Source: Actinocrispum wychmicini (GTDB taxonomy: Bacteria; Actinomycetota; Actinomycetes; Mycobacteriales; Pseudonocardiaceae). From it: a stretch of 64,000 bases of DNA. The position numbers and the translations under genes are program-made. Positions 27,228-33,983 of this stretch are shown one piece after another. Position 1 is the stretch's first letter; each line of letters begins with the position of its first letter. Location of the stretch: contig NZ_SLWS01000004.1 in the NCBI RefSeq assembly GCF_004345645.1, forward strand, positions 434,001 through 498,000. Direction: 5' to 3'. Under the pieces are notes generated by a model. The model made no database searches. It was not told where the DNA came from and saw only the letters and a list, made by a program, of their open reading frames with translations.

Positions 27228-28112
27228 TCAGCTGACATACGTGAGATACGAACGGTAGAAACGGAAAACGAGCCGCTCCGGGACGCCAAGTCTGAGGCCG
27301 AGGTAGGACAGTAGGTTGTAGTAGCCGTTCTTCCACGGCGCCCCATGCAGCACGCTCGCCAGGCCGCGGCGGGCGCTGTCGGCGGTGTGCCAGTCGATGT
27401 TGAACGAGACCGACAGGCTGAGGTTGGCCACGTGGTGGAGCGTGCCCGGCGGCATGTAGAGCACGTCGCCCGGCTCCAGCACGACCGTCACCGGTGACAC
27501 CTGCGCGGCCAGCGGGAACGTTTCGAAGTCCGGAGCGGTCGGATCGAACCTGGCCCACCGCCAGCCGCGTGGGTAGCACAGATCCCGTTGCTCGGCCGGG
27601 ATCAGCGTGAACTGTTTGCGCCCGGACAGGTGGAAGAACAGGTTGTTGGTCAGCAGCGTGTCGAAGTGCAGTGGCGTGACGCTTCCGGTCGGCCCCATGA
27701 AGTGCTGGGTGTACTCCGACCAGTTCGGCCGGTACCAGTCCGGGAGCAGGTGCAGCGGGAACGGCGTGACATCGGCCAGCAGAGCCGGGAAGAACCGGAA
27801 CAACGGCACGTCGTGCAGGTAGCCCGGTCGCTGAACCGGTTGCCCTGCCTGGACCCGCGCCTCGTGTTCGACCAGCGCGTCGATGTAGTCGGCCAGTGGC
27901 AGGCTTTCCCGCCGCCCGTCGGCGACGTCACCCTGTTTGATCGCGAGACGCGTCGAGTGTCCGATCCGGCGGAAGAAGTCCGGACCCCACTCCAGCGCCC
28001 GCCATTCCGCGGTCAGCTTCTCCATCACCACCGGCCGGCCCTTGGCGACGAACCCGCCGTAGAAGTCGGCCCGGTCGATCGGGCCGACCCGGTCCACGCT
28101 GTCCCAGGTCAT
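27228..28112 (-). CDS. JmjC/cupin-like Fe(II)/2-oxoglutarate hydroxylase
   Basis: A 294-residue cupin_8/JmjC-like protein. The iron triad is visible: H149 and D151 in TPLHFD, and H226 or H227 in PPGTLHHVAN. K166 in SGRKQFTLIP fits the 2-oxoglutarate contact. EPGDVLYMPPG is the usual second cupin motif. The ATG at 28112 overlaps the CBS-like stop (ATGA at 28109-28112). Enzymes of this class hydroxylate amino-acid side chains, free or in peptides. Here it could act on a free or ligated amino acid from the pathway. Confidence 0.85.
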   Translation of the reverse strand: MTWDSVDRVGPIDRADFYGGFVAKGRPVVMEKLTAEWRALEWGPDFFRRIGHSTRLAIKQGDVADGRRESLPLADYIDALVEHEARVQAGQPVQRPGYLHDVPLFRFFPALLADVTPFPLHLLPDWYRPNWSEYTQHFMGPTGSVTPLHFDTLLTNNLFFHLSGRKQFTLIPAEQRDLCYPRGWRWARFDPTAPDFETFPLAAQVSPVTVVLEPGDVLYMPPGTLHHVANLSLSVSFNIDWHTADSARRGLASVLHGAPWKNGYYNLLSYLGLRLGVPERLVFRFYRSYLTYVS

Positions 28113-29146
28113 GATCGTGCGACGCCTCCGTTCGGCTCGTCGTCCAGCAGCCCGTTCGCGCTCATCCACTCGTCGTCGTAGACCTTGCTGACGTACCGGC
28201 TGCCGCTGTCCGGGAAGATCACCAGCACCTTCTTGCCGGCCAGGTCCGAGTCGCCCTCGACGATCCAGCGCAGCGCGCCGACCGTGACGCTGCCGGACGA
28301 GACCCCGGCGAAGATGCCTTCCTGCTTGAGGATCCGGCGGGTCATGGCGAAGCTCTCCCGGTCCGCCACCTGGACCACGTCGTCGATCAGGTCGAAGTCG
28401 ATGTTCGCCGGAACGCAGTCCTTGCCGATGCCCTCGATGAGGTACGGCGCCGGCGGTACCCGCCTACCGTGCTTGTACGCGTCGTACAGGATCGAGCCGA
28501 CCGGATCGACGCCGATCACCCGCAGTCCTGGCCGGTGTTCCTTGAGGAACTTCCCGGTGCCGCACAGCGTCCCGCCGGTACCGAGCCCGGCGACGAGCAC
28601 GTCGACGTCCGGCAGTTGACGCGCGATCTCCGGACCCGTGTGCAGATAGTGGTACTCGCGGTTGGCGAGGTTGTTGTACTGGTCGATGTAGACGGCGTTG
28701 GGTTCGCGTGCCGCGATCCGCCGCGCCTCGTTGCAGTAGTTCCGGGAGTCCTCGGGCGGCACCGTCGGCGTGACCACGACCTCGGCGCCGAACGCCCGGA
28801 GCGTCTTGATCTTCCCTTCGGACATCTTGTCCGGCACGGTGCAGACGCACTGGTAGCCCTTGACGGCCGCGGCCATCGCCAGACCGATCCCGGTGTTGCC
28901 GCCGGTGCCCTCGACCACGAGCCCGCCGGGCCGCAGCACACCGCGCCGCTCGGCGTCCTCGATCAGCCAGAATCCGATCCGGTCCTTGACCGAGCCCGCC
29001 GGGTTGGTGAACTCCAGCTTGGCGTACACCTCGGCGTCGACGTCCTCGGTCACCCGGTTCAGCCGCACGATCGGGGTGTTGCCGATGGCGCCGAGCACGG
29101 TGTCGTGCACCGCACTATGCCGCTCGGGCGCTGTCGCGTGCGTCAT
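28109..29146 (-). CDS. CBS/cysteine-synthase-like PLP enzyme (beta-replacement)
   Basis: A 345-residue fold-type II PLP enzyme. The Schiff-base Lys is K54 in NPAGSVKDRIG; EGTGGNTGIGLA binds the substrate carboxylate; VAGLGTGGTLCGTG is the phosphate-cradle loop. PDKMSEGKIKTLRAFGAEVV, DQYNN and IGVDPVGS resemble cystathionine beta-synthase more than CysK. It lacks the CBS regulatory domains and heme segment. In clusters such enzymes make non-proteinogenic amino acids from serine derivatives (SbnA-type diaminopropionate is one precedent). It is coupled at both ends by four-base overlaps. Confidence 0.9.
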   Translation of the reverse strand: MTHATAPERHSAVHDTVLGAIGNTPIVRLNRVTEDVDAEVYAKLEFTNPAGSVKDRIGFWLIEDAERRGVLRPGGLVVEGTGGNTGIGLAMAAAVKGYQCVCTVPDKMSEGKIKTLRAFGAEVVVTPTVPPEDSRNYCNEARRIAAREPNAVYIDQYNNLANREYHYLHTGPEIARQLPDVDVLVAGLGTGGTLCGTGKFLKEHRPGLRVIGVDPVGSILYDAYKHGRRVPPAPYLIEGIGKDCVPANIDFDLIDDVVQVADRESFAMTRRILKQEGIFAGVSSGSVTVGALRWIVEGDSDLAGKKVLVIFPDSGSRYVSKVYDDEWMSANGLLDDEPNGGVARS

Positions 29147-29775
29147 GGCCGCTCTCCTGGGTCCAGGTCGGCGAGCACGGGTATCGCCCGGCTCTGGCCG
29201 CTGTGCAACTTGTCAATGAGTCTGTCGCGTGCTCGGACGCGGTCCTCGACGGTCTTCTCCTGGGCGAACTTGAACGTGCCGTGCACCGAGTCGACCTCGA
29301 GCTGGAAGAAGGTCACCAGGTCGATCTGCCGGCGGACCCGGTTGTCGGATCCGTCCAGCCGGTAGTCCGAACCGTTGTGCCGCTCCAGGTCCTCGACCAT
29401 CCGGATCATGTAGGCCAGCTTCCGGTCGGGCTCGTCGACGAGCCGGCAGACGCCGGTCACCTGGGCCACCGCGTAGTTCCAGGTCGGGAACTGCCGTGAG
29501 ACGTAGTCCCGCGGCGAGATGTAGCCGTTCGGCCCCTGGAAGAGCGCGGTCACCCGGCTGCGGTCCAACCGCACCGCGAACGGGTTCTCGCGGTCCAGGT
29601 GGCCGTAGAACACGATCCGCGAGCCGGCTCGCACGTCCAACAACACCGGGAGTGACGGCAGGGCACCGCGCACCTCGCCCTGCGGGATCAGCGTGGCGAA
29701 CGGGAACTCCGCGACGAACGCCAGGATCCTGTCCGGGTCGCGGGTCGCGTACCGCTCGGTCAGATACGTGTTCAC
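29143..29775 (-). CDS. PaiB-family protein resembling piperazate synthase KtzT
   Basis: A 210-residue split-barrel protein annotated in databases as FMN-binding negative transcriptional regulator. Key segments are FPFATLIPQG, VFYGHLDRENPF with H59, GPNGYISPRDY and FPTWNYAVAQVTG. KtzT, a member of this family, is a heme enzyme that closes N5-hydroxyornithine to piperazate, using the His of the same GHxxRxNP motif as heme ligand. The GTG at 29775 (GGGAG six bases upstream) overlaps the DUF3291 stop. Lying in one operon with an N-monooxygenase, it is far more likely an N-N bond-forming enzyme than a repressor. Confidence 0.75.
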   Translation of the reverse strand: MNTYLTERYATRDPDRILAFVAEFPFATLIPQGEVRGALPSLPVLLDVRAGSRIVFYGHLDRENPFAVRLDRSRVTALFQGPNGYISPRDYVSRQFPTWNYAVAQVTGVCRLVDEPDRKLAYMIRMVEDLERHNGSDYRLDGSDNRVRRQIDLVTFFQLEVDSVHGTFKFAQEKTVEDRVRARDRLIDKLHSGQSRAIPVLADLDPGERP

Positions 29776-30215
29776 GGCACACTCCCGCCGGGCACCGAGT
29801 CGAACGTGAAAGCGTGGTCGCTGGGACCGTGTTCGCGCAGATGGGCCAAGCGCTGCTTGGCCTCGTCCACCGACGGCCGGTGGTCGTCGTCGACCAACCA
29901 CAACACGTAGCTCGGCTCCACGATCCGGTGAAACCACTCCAGTCGTCGCTTGAGCACGTCGTAGTGGCTTGAGCGGTACACGAACTCCTTCAGCTCCGGC
30001 ACCGAACGCCACACCGAGAGGTTGAAGATGATGGTCTTGTCCTCGAACGCCCGAATGGCTGTGGCGTTGCCGCTCTCGTCGTGCAGCCGCCAGACGAAAC
30101 CCGCCCACCCGTCAGCCGCCGCGTTGACCACGTCCAGCCGGCGGACGAAGTCCGCCATGTCGGGGTGGTCCAGCGGGTTGCGTTCCCGCGAGATGTTGAA
30201 CTGCGCTACGTGCAT
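29772..30215 (-). CDS. DUF3291 family protein
   Basis: A 147-residue protein with the DUF3291 pattern: MHVAQFNISRERNPLDHP, DGWAGFVWRL, FNLSVWRSVPELKEFVYRSSH and EPSYVLWLVDDDHRPS. The fold is expected to be a ferredoxin-like barrel related to antibiotic-biosynthesis monooxygenases and YdhR proteins. No catalytic role is established for the family. The gene sits between an N-monooxygenase and a KtzT-like gene, coupled to the latter by GTGA, so it may help handle or oxidise the reactive N-hydroxy intermediate. That role is inference. Confidence 0.8.
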   Translation of the reverse strand: MHVAQFNISRERNPLDHPDMADFVRRLDVVNAAADGWAGFVWRLHDESGNATAIRAFEDKTIIFNLSVWRSVPELKEFVYRSSHYDVLKRRLEWFHRIVEPSYVLWLVDDDHRPSVDEAKQRLAHLREHGPSDHAFTFDSVPGGSVP

Positions 30216-30261
30216 GATGCTCCGAAGGGGGAACTCAGCCGGCGTTGGACCGCGGACCAGG

Positions 30262-31611
30262 TCACAGGCACGCCGTCAGGGCGCGCTCGATGTCGAAGGC
30301 ACGGTAGGAAAGCAGGCTGAACGAGCCCGCGTCGCCGAGTCCGTGCGTCGACTCGCAGAGGCCGTTCAGGAAGACCGGCGGCAGTGTCGGGTCGCCGTCG
30401 GCCGGGATCAACTGGTAGCCGCGGGACACCCGAAGCGTTCCGTCCGCGTTCTTCTCGTAGTGCGCGGCCACGTCGACCAACAACGGGTGGCAGAGTTCCT
30501 CGTTCTCCGCGACACCGAAGTTGCGGAACCCGGTCGCCAACACGACGGCGTCCACCCGCAGGTCACTCATGAGTCCGGTGTGCTCGTCGCGCAATGCCAG
30601 GGTGATGCCGTCGTTGTCCTGCACCACCTCGGACACGTGACAGTTGTTGCGGAGCACGATCGACTCGTCGCCGTGCACCCGGTTCTCGTAGAGCGAGAAG
30701 TACAGCTTCTTGAGGATGTCGTGGTCGACCGAACCGTAGTTGCTGCGCAGGACCTGCTCGGTCAGGCGCCGCTTCGACTCCGGTGACGCGTTGAAGAAGT
30801 AGTCCGTGTGCGACGGGTACAGCAGGTCCTCGGTGAAGGGACTGGTGTCCTTCAGCACGTAGCTGAAGTTGCGGAACACGCTGTGCAACGTCGTCTGCGG
30901 CAGGGTCGCGTGCAGGTCGAGCAGGATCTCCACCGCGCTCTGGCTCGACCCGATCACCGCGACCGCGCCGGGCGCGCCGTTGGCCTTCCATTTGTCCCGT
31001 TGGCCCGTGTAGTCGGTGAAATGGAACACCCGGTCGCCGAGAACCGGGTGGAAGACCGGTGGAATGTTCTTCGACCGGCCGGGCGCGAACGAAAGTGAAC
31101 GGCCGACCAGCGTGCCCGCGTCGGTCCGCACCTCGATCAGGCGCCGGCCGGTCGCCGCGTCCCATTCGTCGGCCAGCGAAATTGTGGCCACCGTCTGCGA
31201 GTAGCGGACTTTGTCGGCGAAGTGACCGGCGACCCAGTTGACGTACTGGGCGTAGTCCGACCGCGGCGGATAGGGCGCGTCGAGGTTCAGGAAATTGAAC
31301 AGGCGGTCCTGGCTCTTGAGGAAGCTGAGATATCCATAGGGACTTCGCGGGTTCTTCGGGGTGATGAAGTCGCGGAGCGGGTTGTGTTGGATGTCCGAGC
31401 CGTCGATGATCATGCCCGGCTGCCACACCGGCCCCGCGTTGGCCTCGACGAAGGCGAGTGAGCGCTGGCTGGAGCACTCGGCGTGGGCGACGGCCAGCGC
31501 GATGTTGGCCGGTCCGAACCCCACGCCGACTGTGCCGAACACCCCCTCGTCGCCGATCGTGCGAACGTTTTCGCTGGTAACGTTCGGCGTCTTGGCGTCA
31601 TCCAAACCCAA
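30262..31611 (-). CDS. SidA/IucD/KtzI family amino acid N-monooxygenase
   Basis: A 449-residue flavin N-hydroxylase. FAD site VGVGFGPAN (28-36), NADPH site IGSSQSAVE (220-228) and the C-terminal ATGF motif (VVLATGFRNFG) are complete. Family members hydroxylate the side-chain amine of ornithine, lysine or diamines. The substrate-site positions differ from ornithine enzymes: where those have SFLKDL this has NPLRDF (about 77-82), and where they have SPFxNxxF this has SPFTEDLL, so the amine substrate may differ. A TTG start at 31611 follows GGGGGGAG by eight bases. It leads the biosynthetic operon. Confidence 0.9.
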   Translation of the reverse strand: MGLDDAKTPNVTSENVRTIGDEGVFGTVGVGFGPANIALAVAHAECSSQRSLAFVEANAGPVWQPGMIIDGSDIQHNPLRDFITPKNPRSPYGYLSFLKSQDRLFNFLNLDAPYPPRSDYAQYVNWVAGHFADKVRYSQTVATISLADEWDAATGRRLIEVRTDAGTLVGRSLSFAPGRSKNIPPVFHPVLGDRVFHFTDYTGQRDKWKANGAPGAVAVIGSSQSAVEILLDLHATLPQTTLHSVFRNFSYVLKDTSPFTEDLLYPSHTDYFFNASPESKRRLTEQVLRSNYGSVDHDILKKLYFSLYENRVHGDESIVLRNNCHVSEVVQDNDGITLALRDEHTGLMSDLRVDAVVLATGFRNFGVAENEELCHPLLVDVAAHYEKNADGTLRVSRGYQLIPADGDPTLPPVFLNGLCESTHGLGDAGSFSLLSYRAFDIERALTACL

Positions 31612-31764
31612 TACTGTGACTCCCCCCTTGGGCGTGCGGTATGTCTCCCCAGGTGCACGCGGCGTCGCGGGCTTGCTTCAACAACTTGGCACGGGCGGAG
31701 ATCAAAGGCAAGACTGGGATGCGGATCATCGCTACGATTGTCTCGACCCGATATGTCGCGCGTC

Positions 31765-31804
31765 TGATCATTTGTTGACGTGATCACGGCCGGCCGTCCA
31801 CGAT
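31765..31804 (+). promoter_or_regulatory. Candidate promoter/operator of the DAO-type oxidase
   Basis: TGATCA occurs at 31765-31770 and 31781-31786, making a symmetric 22-base element with a ten-base centre. TTGACG (31775-31780), within it, is a fair -35, with CACGAT (31799-31804) 18 bases on as a weak -10. I found no IdeR/DmdR-type iron box in this divergent region. Confidence 0.35.
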
Positions 31805-31866
31805 TGTTCGTCGGAAAGGAGCACGTCGGAAACTGTTGCCCCCGCGGTGGAGAGGTGGAGCTGAAC

Positions 31867-33057
31867 GTGGCCGCGGTGCGTCGGATCGTGGTAATAGGCG
31901 CCGGCATCGTTGGCACGGCCGTCGCCGAGCGGCTCGGTGGCCGGCGAGACTGCGCGGTCACCGTCGTCGACCGTGCCGCACGTGGTCGGTTGCCCGGATC
32001 CACCGGCCACGCACCGGGTTTCGTCGGCGTCCTCGCCGAGAACCCGGTACTGACCGAGCTGGCACGCATGAGCGTCGCGGTCTACCGCGACCTGGCCCGC
32101 CGGCATCCGCCCGCCTTCCATCAGGTCGGCGCGCTGGAACTGGCGTCGACGACGCAAACCGCGGACCGGTTGGCCCGGCGCGCGGAGGCAGCGGCCGACC
32201 ATGACGTCCCGGCAGCCCTGGTGACCGTTGGGCAAGCCGCGCGGATGGCTCCGCGTCTGGTGGCTCAGGCGCGGGTCGAGGCGGCGCTTCATCTGCCGTG
32301 GGACGGTGCGGCCGACGCGAGGGTGATCACGGCGGCGTTGCGAGCGGACGCGGAGGCGACCGGGGTGCGCTTTGTCCCGAACGCCAACGTCCTCGGCTTC
32401 GACGTGCGCGGAAACCGGTTGACCGCGGTGCGTACGGCCGACGACGTCCTTGGCGCCGACGACGTGATCATCGCCTGCGGCTTCTGGGGACCGGCAGTGG
32501 CCGACCTGGTCGGCGTCTCGCTGCCTCTTGTCCCGATCGCGCATCCGTACGTGTACAGCCGACGGCGAGCGGCTTGGGGGCTGGCGACTCCGCTCGTGCG
32601 TTGGCCGGAGCACGGCGTCTACGCGCGTGATCACGGCGACCGGGACGGCCTGGGCACGTCCGACCACGATCCACCGACGCCGTCGTGCGTCGACCAAGCG
32701 GAGCTGCCATGGCCAGGTGGGGAACTCGACCGGGCCGTCGCCAGGGCACTGGCGCTGCTGCCCTCTGAGCACCGGTGGGACCCGGTCGAACGACTCAACG
32801 GCGTTCAGTCGATCACCCCGGACAAGGCCCCCCTGCTCGGGCCGTTGGGCGGCGTCGACGGGCTGTGGGCGGCCGAAGCGGTATGGGTCACCCACGCGGC
32901 TGGTGCCGCACATACCTTGGTGGCCTTGATGTTCGACCAACGCGCCGCGGTCGGTCCGCTTGACCCTGGGCGCTTCGCCGGTCTCTCGCCGGCTGAGTGG
33001 CGCCGCCGGGCACTTGCCTGCTACCGGCCGGAGACGCGTCCGCCGGGAGATCCGTGA
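31867..33057 (+). CDS. FAD-dependent amino acid/amine oxidase (DAO family)
   Basis: A 396-residue DAO-fold oxidoreductase. The N-terminus has IVVIGAGIVGTAVAERL; STGHAPGFVG corresponds to the region where dimethylglycine and sarcosine dehydrogenases attach FAD through His; the C-terminal part has NGVQSITPDKAPLLGP and the FAD-closing GLWAAEAVWVTHAAGAAHTL. It lacks the folate-binding C-terminal half of those dehydrogenases. The GTG at 31867 with GAGGTGGAG six bases upstream is preferred over earlier GTGs. Divergent from the N-monooxygenase, it could oxidise a cluster-specific amine or imino acid, for instance a cyclic hydrazine. Confidence 0.85.
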   Translation: MAAVRRIVVIGAGIVGTAVAERLGGRRDCAVTVVDRAARGRLPGSTGHAPGFVGVLAENPVLTELARMSVAVYRDLARRHPPAFHQVGALELASTTQTADRLARRAEAAADHDVPAALVTVGQAARMAPRLVAQARVEAALHLPWDGAADARVITAALRADAEATGVRFVPNANVLGFDVRGNRLTAVRTADDVLGADDVIIACGFWGPAVADLVGVSLPLVPIAHPYVYSRRRAAWGLATPLVRWPEHGVYARDHGDRDGLGTSDHDPPTPSCVDQAELPWPGGELDRAVARALALLPSEHRWDPVERLNGVQSITPDKAPLLGPLGGVDGLWAAEAVWVTHAAGAAHTLVALMFDQRAAVGPLDPGRFAGLSPAEWRRRALACYRPETRPPGDP

Positions 33058-33071
33058 CCGTCCAAACAGGA

Positions 33072-33098
33072 CAGCCGGGAGGGGTCGCCTCCCGGCTG
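33072..33098. terminator. Bidirectional hairpin terminator
   Basis: CAGCCGGGAGG (33072-33082) and CCTCCCGGCTG (33088-33098) form a perfect 11-pair stem with a five-base loop. It lies between convergent genes ending at 33057 and 33115, so it can serve both. Confidence 0.85.
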
Positions 33099-33114
33099 CG
33101 GTTCGCTCAGCGCT

Positions 33115-33831
33115 TCACAGCGTGGTGAGGGTGGGCAGGACAGCCTGGGCCACGGCCCAGCTGGTGCGTGCGCCCGCCTTGGCCTGGACGACGCCCACCG
33201 GGACGTCCGGGCCGAACTGGTCGCCGTTGTAGGCGTTGCAGACCCATTCGGTGCGGCGCTCGATGGTGACCGGCCGGCAGGTCGGCGCCAGCAGGGACTG
33301 GACCTGCCGGTTGCTGTGCACCAGCACGGGAGTCAGGCTGGTGTTGGGGATGCCGCTGCGGCTGCGCGTGATCAGCGCGATCGGGCCGATCGAGTTCAGC
33401 GCGAACCCGAGCTGGTCGATCGACGCCTTGCTGCTCACCGCGGTGAGCAGGCTGTCGATCAGGTTGACGCAGTGCGTGGTGTTCAGCGCGAACACCTGCT
33501 TGTTGTCCGGGCTCAGGAACTCGAAGTTGGGGAAGTCGACGACGGCGTCCTGGGCGCACGCCTTGGCCTCGGCGGTGGCGATCGCGTCGATGTGGTTGAT
33601 GATGTCGGTCTTGGCACTGTTGATGGCGGCGAGGATCTGGGCGGTGGCCGCCTGGATGGACGTGCCACCCGAGGTGAACGACTTGTAGATGTCGTAGGCG
33701 CCCTTGATGATCGTGACGACCGTGCCGGGGTCCACGGCGGGCTTGACGGTCGAAGCGGATGCCGGGGCGCCACCCAACGCGGTCGCGCCGATGGTCACCG
33801 CGGCGACAAGGCCGAGTATCCGTCTCTTCAC
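33115..33831 (-). CDS. Secreted protein of unknown function
   Basis: A 238-residue protein with a clear Sec signal (KRRILGLVAAVTIGATAL, cleavage expected after ASA near residue 27). The mature part begins with predicted amphipathic helices (TVVTIIKGAYDIYKSFTSGG) and contains several cysteines (ACAQDA, HCVNLI, TCRPVT, VCNAYN), plausibly in disulfides. The GTG at 33831 has GGGAG six bases upstream. I do not recognise the family. It diverges from the second SARP regulator across a 12-base repeat array. Confidence 0.8.
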   Translation of the reverse strand: MKRRILGLVAAVTIGATALGGAPASASTVKPAVDPGTVVTIIKGAYDIYKSFTSGGTSIQAATAQILAAINSAKTDIINHIDAIATAEAKACAQDAVVDFPNFEFLSPDNKQVFALNTTHCVNLIDSLLTAVSSKASIDQLGFALNSIGPIALITRSRSGIPNTSLTPVLVHSNRQVQSLLAPTCRPVTIERRTEWVCNAYNGDQFGPDVPVGVVQAKAGARTSWAVAQAVLPTLTTL

Positions 33832-33887
33832 AGACAGCTCCCAATCAGGATGTTGATCTGGCAGATCGGGAGCGTCGCAGACGAAAC

Positions 33888-33919
33888 AGGACACCGAACG
33901 GGACACCATGTGGGACAGC
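33888..33919. promoter_or_regulatory. Three tandem 12-bp repeats, candidate SARP operator
   Basis: The motif (A/G)GGACA(C/G)C occurs at 33888, 33900 and 33912, three copies at an exact 12-base period, in the promoter region between the secreted-protein gene and the SARP gene. Direct repeats near one helical turn are the usual SARP target, though 11 bases is more common than 12. Confidence 0.5.
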
Positions 33920-33983
33920 ACGCGGCCGAACGGGTGAAAATGCCGTCTTCCCCTCACCAGTCGATCACTGGAACACTGCGAAG

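Noticed and set aside
29143..29775. A PaiB-type negative transcriptional regulator
   Set aside because: The context (N-monooxygenase, coupled biosynthetic genes) and the GHxxRxNP and PTWN segments fit the KtzT enzyme group better, although sequence alone does not settle it.
30262..31611. Reading the N-monooxygenase as part of a hydroxamate siderophore operon
   Set aside because: No IucA/IucC synthetase, NRPS, acyl-CoA N-acyltransferase of the siderophore type, siderophore transporter or IdeR/DmdR iron box is present.
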